Source of the DNA: JAIBBG01 sp046304755
GTDB lineage: Bacteria > Bacteroidota > Bacteroidia > Flavobacteriales_D > Sanyastnellaceae
DNA: 9,871 nt
Assembly: GCA_046304755.1 (NCBI GenBank)
Contig: JBKCDO010000112.1
Location: 1 to 9,871, forward strand
Direction: 5' to 3'
Each line of letters begins with the position of its first letter. The first letter of the stretch is position 1. Below the pieces are notes generated by a model. That model saw only the letters and a list, made by a program, of their open reading frames with translations, made no database searches and was not told where the DNA came from. The translations under genes were made by a program, and so were the position numbers. Of this stretch, positions 6,348 through 9,871 are shown piece by piece.

Positions 6348-8486
6348 ATGAAGTACGTGTTGGAAATTTGGAAGCGATCGCCCCTGTTACGAATCGTCGT
6401 GCCCCTGATTATCGGAGTTGTAGCGGCTGATGTGCCCTACTGGGGAGAAATAATTACCGGTGTTGTTTTTCTGTTGTGTGCGTGGTTTTTGGTTCAGCGT
6501 GGCATCAATCGGCATTGGTCGCGCTCACATTATTTATTCCTGGAAGGTATTTTTTATGCCGTTCTCAGCGCAGCAGCAGGTTCACTTTTGGTTGAGGTGA
6601 GAAAGCCTGAATATGATGAGTCGCACATCATGCATGAGCGAGGAAAGGAGCGTGTAATTGCCTTGCGATTGGAGGATGAACCTAAGAGAACCGCTTCGGG
6701 TTGGCGAGTGACGACCGAGGCTATCGCCGTTCAAGAAAACTCTTGCTTGCGATCCGTAAGAGGGAAAGTATCGGTGTTGCTATCAGACAGCGCGCATCAA
6801 CGGTCACTCCATGCTGACGATATGGTTTGGGTAAAGGGAGCGATTGAACCAATAACACCTCCGCGCAATCCCGGAGAGTTTGACTATGCGCTGTATAGCA
6901 CCCGCCAGTATATCAAGGTGAGCATGCGTGCCCGCGAACACCGGTGGATGGAGGATAGCAGTGTTCACTTGTCCTCGTTTCATGGGGGTATGGTGCGATT
7001 TCGTGAGCGGTTGATTCGTGCGCTGGATGATGCGCCAATGGAGGAGCGCGAACGACAGGTGCTTGCCGCGCTCGTATTGGGTAAAACGACGGAACTTGAC
7101 AAAGAACTGATGCAAGCGTATGCCACAGCAGGTGCGGTGCATGTTTTGGCTGTTTCCGGTTTACACGTTGCCTTGATCTACATCCTGCTAAAACCTATAT
7201 TCTCTGCCATATTTGGTAAGCGTCGGGCCAAGTGGTTGCGATGGTCGATTCCTGTTGTGCTGCTATGGTTGTATGCCGCATTGACCGGTTTTTCACCGAG
7301 CGTGCTACGCGCGGCACTTATGTTCAGTTGTTTTATTGTAGGTGAAACTTATGGCCGCACGGGTAACATCTTTAACACGATGAGTGCATCCATCATTATC
7401 CTGTTGTTGGTGGATCCGATGGTCCTGTATTCGATGGGTTTTTTGCTGTCCTATCTGGCCGTGCTGGGTATTGTCATCATTCAACCACGACTTTACAAAT
7501 GGTGGGCACCCGAAAATTTCATTATGAAAAAAGCGTGGGAGTTGGTGACGATTTCGGTGGCTGCACAGCTGGCCACCATGCCGGTGACGCTGTATATGTT
7601 TCATCAATTTCCGACATGGTTTATTGTGACGAACCTGGTGGTGGTGCCGCTATCGACGATTGTCTTGTATATGGCGCTCGCCTTTTTTGCCCTGTTGTGG
7701 TGGGCTCAGGCAGCAAGTTTTGTTGGAGGGTTATTGGGACTGCTCACGCGCATCATGAATGACATGATGACGTGGTCAGCATCGTGGCCTTATGCGTTGA
7801 TGGATGGAATCTACTGGGCAACTTTTGAATTTGTTTGCTGTTTATGGCTAATCATCTTAGCGAGTTCAGCCATTCTCTTTGGTATGCGCAGGGCTTGGAT
7901 GGGAGTGTTGGTAGTGAGCATGGTGTGGGTGGTGCATGCAACGGTAATGGAGTACAGGCGTTCACAAGCTTCGACGCTCTGTTTCTTTTCGGCATACAAA
8001 AACGATTGGATGTGCTACGTTGGCGATGGTTCGGCTTATACCTACAGAGAAGACAATAACGAAGATGCTGCGACTTCATTCAATCGAATTGTACTTCCCT
8101 TTATCCAATCGAATCATCCGCAAGCCACGGTGTTTTTTGGACCCGGCGATGTGGTGCAAAGTGAGGATTTCGCTTTCGCGCAAGGGAGATTGTGCATGGA
8201 TGGTTTAGGCCTCGTTCAGGTTGATAGTGCAGGGCATTGCTTCGAGGATAGTTTGCCATCGCGTGTTTACTGGTTTACCCACTCGGCGAATCGTCTTTAC
8301 CTGCGTGATGAACACATGCGTCAACTCCGGGGCGCTACCGTGATTTTGGGCAACACGTATGCGCGCAAAAAACGGGAGTGGTTGAAAAAGCAACTTGGTC
8401 CATCGGCTGTGTTGCTCGATGTGAGCGAGTCGGCGGTTATGTGGGAAGATGGCCGCTTGGTACTGTTTGGGGAAGGAGTTAGATAA
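6348..8486 (+). CDS. comEC: ComEC/Rec2-family competence protein
   Basis: This is a 712-residue polytopic inner-membrane protein, the predicted channel that brings single-stranded DNA into the cytoplasm during natural transformation. Two or three hydrophobic segments lie near the N-terminus (15-65). They are followed by an OB-like soluble region of the DUF4131 type (about 80-200, with PRNPGEFDYALY). The Competence domain follows, with the hallmark AVSGLHV at 268-274, TGFSPSVLRAALM at 313-325 and a series of hydrophobic helices to about 535. The C-terminal part (about 545-712) sits where many ComEC proteins carry a metallo-beta-lactamase-like domain, but no HxHxDH metal motif is present. Its last strands (TVILGNTYARKKREWL, AVMWEDGRLVLFG) look like a reduced remnant. 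The gene starts 71 nt after the glycosyltransferase and may belong to the same transcript. There is no Shine-Dalgarno. Confidence 0.93.
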   Translation: MKYVLEIWKRSPLLRIVVPLIIGVVAADVPYWGEIITGVVFLLCAWFLVQRGINRHWSRSHYLFLEGIFYAVLSAAAGSLLVEVRKPEYDESHIMHERGKERVIALRLEDEPKRTASGWRVTTEAIAVQENSCLRSVRGKVSVLLSDSAHQRSLHADDMVWVKGAIEPITPPRNPGEFDYALYSTRQYIKVSMRAREHRWMEDSSVHLSSFHGGMVRFRERLIRALDDAPMEERERQVLAALVLGKTTELDKELMQAYATAGAVHVLAVSGLHVALIYILLKPIFSAIFGKRRAKWLRWSIPVVLLWLYAALTGFSPSVLRAALMFSCFIVGETYGRTGNIFNTMSASIIILLLVDPMVLYSMGFLLSYLAVLGIVIIQPRLYKWWAPENFIMKKAWELVTISVAAQLATMPVTLYMFHQFPTWFIVTNLVVVPLSTIVLYMALAFFALLWWAQAASFVGGLLGLLTRIMNDMMTWSASWPYALMDGIYWATFEFVCCLWLIILASSAILFGMRRAWMGVLVVSMVWVVHATVMEYRRSQASTLCFFSAYKNDWMCYVGDGSAYTYREDNNEDAATSFNRIVLPFIQSNHPQATVFFGPGDVVQSEDFAFAQGRLCMDGLGLVQVDSAGHCFEDSLPSRVYWFTHSANRLYLRDEHMRQLRGATVILGNTYARKKREWLKKQLGPSAVLLDVSESAVMWEDGRLVLFGEGVR

Positions 8487-8493
8487 ATGAGGC

Positions 8494-8541
8494 TTATTCT
8501 CCGCATATTCAATTTATTCTCCGCAAAATGTGCGGAGAATA
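8494..8541. repeat. Cluster of two direct and one inverted copy of TTATTCTCCGCA
   Basis: TTATTCTCCGCA occurs at 8494-8505 and again at 8514-8525, exactly 20 bp apart. TGCGGAGAATA at 8531-8541 is the inverse copy. The second and third copies form a perfect 11-bp stem (8515-8525 with 8531-8541) around a 5-nt loop AAATG. The first copy could pair with the same third arm instead. A degenerate fourth copy, ATCTCCG, begins at 8551. The cluster begins 8 nt after the comEC stop. There is no T-run after the stem, so it is not a plain terminator. It may be a dispersed intergenic palindromic element or a protein-binding array. Confidence 0.85.
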
Positions 8542-8566
8542 TCTTGATTAATCTCCGTACTAGGGT

Positions 8567-8599
8567 AAAAAAAAGGCCGCCCAATCGGACAGCCTTTTT
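8567..8599 (-). terminator. Intrinsic terminator of the rpsF operon, shared with convergent comEC
   Basis: On the minus strand GGCTGTCC, loop GATT, GGGCGGCC is followed by eight T, and five A before the stem extend the pairing. In the RNA of that strand all eight stem positions pair, two of them as G-U. In the plus-strand RNA those same two positions become C-A mismatches, but a GGC/GCC stem base and five T remain. It should therefore work best for rplI and more weakly for comEC. Confidence 0.85.
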
Positions 8600-8623
8600 C
8601 ATAGATCGTTATGGTGTTTCGTC

Positions 8624-9070
8624 TTATTCGGCAACCACTTCAAACTTCACCACAGCGGAAACTTCTTTGTGGAGTTTCACTTTGGCTTCGTAAGCGCCGA
8701 GCATTTTGATGTTGTCGTCAGACAAGCTGATGCTCTTGCGGTCGATGTTGAAGCCAGCCTTCGCCAGGGCTTCCGACAATTGAATGGTGTTTACTGAACC
8801 GAAAATCTTTCCGGTTTCAGAGGCCTTAGTGCCGATTTTCACTTCAAGAGCGCCGAGTTTTTCAGCGGTAGCCTGAGCTTCAGCCAAAATCTTGGTCTCT
8901 TTGTGTGCACGTTGCTTCAAGTTTTCAGACAGCATTTTTTTAGCGCTCTCTGTGGCTGCAATGGCGTCTCCACGTGGGATGAGGTAATTGCGAGCATAAC
9001 CGGGCTTCACAACGACTACTTCGTCCTTGGCGCCTAGTTTTTCGATGTTTGATTTCAGAATTACTTCCAT
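8624..9070 (-). CDS. rplI: 50S ribosomal protein L9 (bL9)
   Basis: bL9 binds domain V of 23S rRNA near the L1 stalk and reaches out from the large subunit, helping keep frame during translation. The product is 148 residues, full length. The N-terminal rRNA-binding domain has the diagnostic pattern MEVILKSNIEKLG, then KPGYARNYLIPRGDA at about 22-36. A long charged connecting helix (about 40-75, KKMLSENLKQRAHKETKIL) leads to the C-terminal domain, with GKIFGSVN at about 87-94 and the end VVKFEVVAE. It is the last gene of rpsF-rpsR-rplI, 19 nt after the rpsR stop, and is followed by a hairpin terminator. Unlike the other complete genes here it has a clear Shine-Dalgarno (GGAGG, 8 nt before the ATG). 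Confidence 0.98.
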   Translation of the reverse strand: MEVILKSNIEKLGAKDEVVVVKPGYARNYLIPRGDAIAATESAKKMLSENLKQRAHKETKILAEAQATAEKLGALEVKIGTKASETGKIFGSVNTIQLSEALAKAGFNIDRKSISLSDDNIKMLGAYEAKVKLHKEVSAVVKFEVVAE

Positions 9071-9078
9071 GATTATTC

Positions 9079-9083
9079 CCTCC
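9079..9083 (-). promoter_or_regulatory. Shine-Dalgarno sequence of rplI (GGAGG)
   Basis: The minus strand reads CGGAGGG before the rplI start. The GGAGG core is fully complementary to CCUCC of 16S rRNA and lies 8 nt from the ATG, which is optimal spacing. No other complete gene in the window has such a motif. That is notable because Bacteroidota ribosomes generally do not use Shine-Dalgarno pairing. Confidence 0.7.
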
Positions 9084-9089
9084 GTGTGA

Positions 9090-9350
9090 TTATTTCAACA
9101 TGTCTGCTACGTAAGGCATGAGGGCCAGGTGACGGGCCTTCTTTACAGCCTGTGCTACTTTACGCTGATACTTCAAAGAAGTACCGGTAAGGCGGCGTGG
9201 CAGAAGCTTACCTTGTTCATTGCACAGCTTCAACAAGAAGTCTGCGTCTTTGTAATCGATATACTTAATACCGTGCTTCTTGAAGCGGCAGTATTTTTCC
9301 TGCTTGGTCTCGATATCGATCGGATTCAGATAACGAATTTCGTCGCTCAT
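9090..9350 (-). CDS. rpsR: 30S ribosomal protein S18 (bS18)
   Basis: bS18 is a small-subunit platform protein that pairs with bS6 and binds the central domain of 16S rRNA. The 86-residue product contains the conserved YCRFKKHGIKYIDYKD (residues 20-35) and LLPRRLTGTSLKYQRKVAQA, followed by KKARHLALMPYV. The start is preceded by an A-rich stretch (ACAGAAAAAA), typical for Bacteroidota translation starts, and lies 29 nt after the rpsF stop. In the Flavobacterium ribosome bS18, with bS6 and bS21, forms the pocket that holds the 3' tail of 16S rRNA and so hides the anti-Shine-Dalgarno. That is established for the relative and inferred here. Confidence 0.98.
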   Translation of the reverse strand: MSDEIRYLNPIDIETKQEKYCRFKKHGIKYIDYKDADFLLKLCNEQGKLLPRRLTGTSLKYQRKVAQAVKKARHLALMPYVADMLK

Positions 9351-9379
9351 TTTTTTCTGTTTTTGAGGGTTAATGAAGA

Positions 9380-9736
9380 TTAAGCTTCGGCCTTAGTTTC
9401 TTTCTTTTCTTTGGCCTTGTTGCGACGGCTCTCGGCGTACTGAACGTGGAACTTGTCCATGGCAGTCGTGAGGAAGCGCAATACGCGCTCATCGCGGCGG
9501 AATTCGGTTTCGAATGGGGTGATAGCTTCACCGGGTGCTTCGAACTCCATCAAATAGTAGAAGCCAGTCGTTTTCTTCTGGATAGGGTAAGCCAACTTTC
9601 TCAAGCCCCAATTTTCTTCGTGCTTGATAGAGGCGCCCTTGCCCTTCAAAAACTTCTTGAACTTATCTACTGTTTCCGCTGCCTGCTCTTCAGACAGCAC
9701 GGGAGTCAAAATGAAAACAGTCTCGTAACGGTTCAT
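9380..9736 (-). CDS. rpsF: 30S ribosomal protein S6 (bS6)
   Basis: bS6 forms a heterodimer with bS18 on the platform of the small subunit. The 118-residue product starts with MNRYETVFILTPVLSEEQ and includes NWGLRKLAYPIQKKTTGFYY, then RRDERVLRFLT at about 80-90, all hallmarks of the family. The last 17 or so residues (NKAKEKKETKAEA) are a charged, probably disordered tail. It is the first gene of the operon. The sequence before the ATG is strongly A/T-rich with no Shine-Dalgarno. The predicted transcript leader is only about 30 nt, too short for an S6:S18-binding leader structure of the type known from other phyla. Confidence 0.98.
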   Translation of the reverse strand: MNRYETVFILTPVLSEEQAAETVDKFKKFLKGKGASIKHEENWGLRKLAYPIQKKTTGFYYLMEFEAPGEAITPFETEFRRDERVLRFLTTAMDKFHVQYAESRRNKAKEKKETKAEA

Positions 9737-9772
9737 TGATTTTGAATTCTTTAATTAAAAATTTTAGGAGCG

Positions 9773-9802
9773 CGAAAGTACGACGGAAATTTGATTGTGC
9801 AA
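9773..9802 (-). promoter_or_regulatory. Promoter of the rpsF-rpsR-rplI operon (Bacteroidota -33/-7)
   Basis: On the minus strand TTG (complement of 9800-9802) and TACTTTCG (complement of 9773-9780) are separated by exactly 19 nt. This is the expected geometry of the Bacteroidota primary sigma factor, with one mismatch to TAnnTTTG. The predicted start lies about 30 nt before the rpsF ATG. It is the best promoter match in the window. Confidence 0.65.
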
Positions 9803-9812
9803 GAGAAATTAA

Positions 9813-9843
9813 GGGCGAAGGGCGAGGGGCGAAGGGCGAAGGG
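9813..9843. repeat. 7-bp tandem repeat GGGCGAA, four units plus GGG
   Basis: GGGCGAA (9813-9819), GGGCGAG, GGGCGAA and GGGCGAA run to 9840, followed by a fifth GGG. The five GGG tracts are separated by four-base loops, a pattern able to form a G-quadruplex on the plus strand. It lies 10 bp beyond the -33 box of the rpsF promoter. From 9844 to the window end the sequence is G/T-rich with no gene visible. Confidence 0.85.
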
Positions 9844-9871
9844 AGGTTGTAGTGGGTGTAAGGTGTTGTAT

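Noticed and set aside
8487..8693. A 68-codon frame starting directly after the comEC stop
   Set aside because: It is built from the repeat cluster and the terminator and then runs antisense into rplI; the peptide has no sign of selection.
9737..9772. S6:S18-binding leader RNA before rpsF
   Set aside because: The predicted leader is only about 30 nt, A/T-rich, and shows no stem with the expected CCG-bearing bulge.

Overview
The window reads as a stretch of a Bacteroidota chromosome. The signs are a GWxTD-domain protein, ribosomal proteins S6, S18 and L9 of the Bacteroidota type, promoter-like elements of the TTG / TAnnTTTG class in place of sigma70 boxes, and start codons mostly preceded by A/T-rich sequence without Shine-Dalgarno motifs. 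A Flavobacteriales-like lineage of moderate GC content is the best guess, but the family cannot be fixed from the sequence alone. I see no phage, insertion sequence, CRISPR array, tRNA or rRNA.

Layout. (a) 1-361, minus strand: the N-terminal end of a multi-pass membrane protein that runs off the left edge. (b) 454-1614, plus: a probable lipoprotein with an (alpha/alpha)6-toroid, six-hairpin-glycosidase-like body, divergent from (a). (c) 1708-1755: a G-rich 8-bp tandem array that supplies the stop codon of the next gene. (d) 1749-3656, minus: acetyl-CoA synthetase (acs). (e) 3753-6276, plus: a tight pair, a secreted GWxTD-domain protein and a family 2 glycosyltransferase, 4 nt apart; comEC follows at 6348-8486 after 71 nt. 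(f) 8494-8541: a small cluster of direct and inverted repeats, followed by a hairpin terminator at 8567-8599 between the convergent comEC and rplI. (g) 8624-9736, minus: the rpsF-rpsR-rplI operon, with a recognisable Bacteroidota promoter at 9773-9802 and a second G-rich tandem array (9813-9843) upstream.

How the genes work together. Acs activates acetate to acetyl-CoA. GWxTD and GT2 are probably one transcription unit concerned with the envelope; what they make together is not known. ComEC would be the inner-membrane DNA channel for natural transformation. The ribosomal operon encodes bS6 and bS18, two of the proteins known in Flavobacterium to help occlude the 16S anti-Shine-Dalgarno tail. 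The third gene of that same operon, rplI, is the only one in the window with a clear GGAGG Shine-Dalgarno at good spacing.

No clearly new multi-gene system is visible. The points most worth a second look are the lone Shine-Dalgarno before rplI, the repeat cluster after comEC, the two GGGYGAA-type arrays, and the uncharacterised GWxTD-GT2 pair. No gene-free stretch exceeds about 140 bases.
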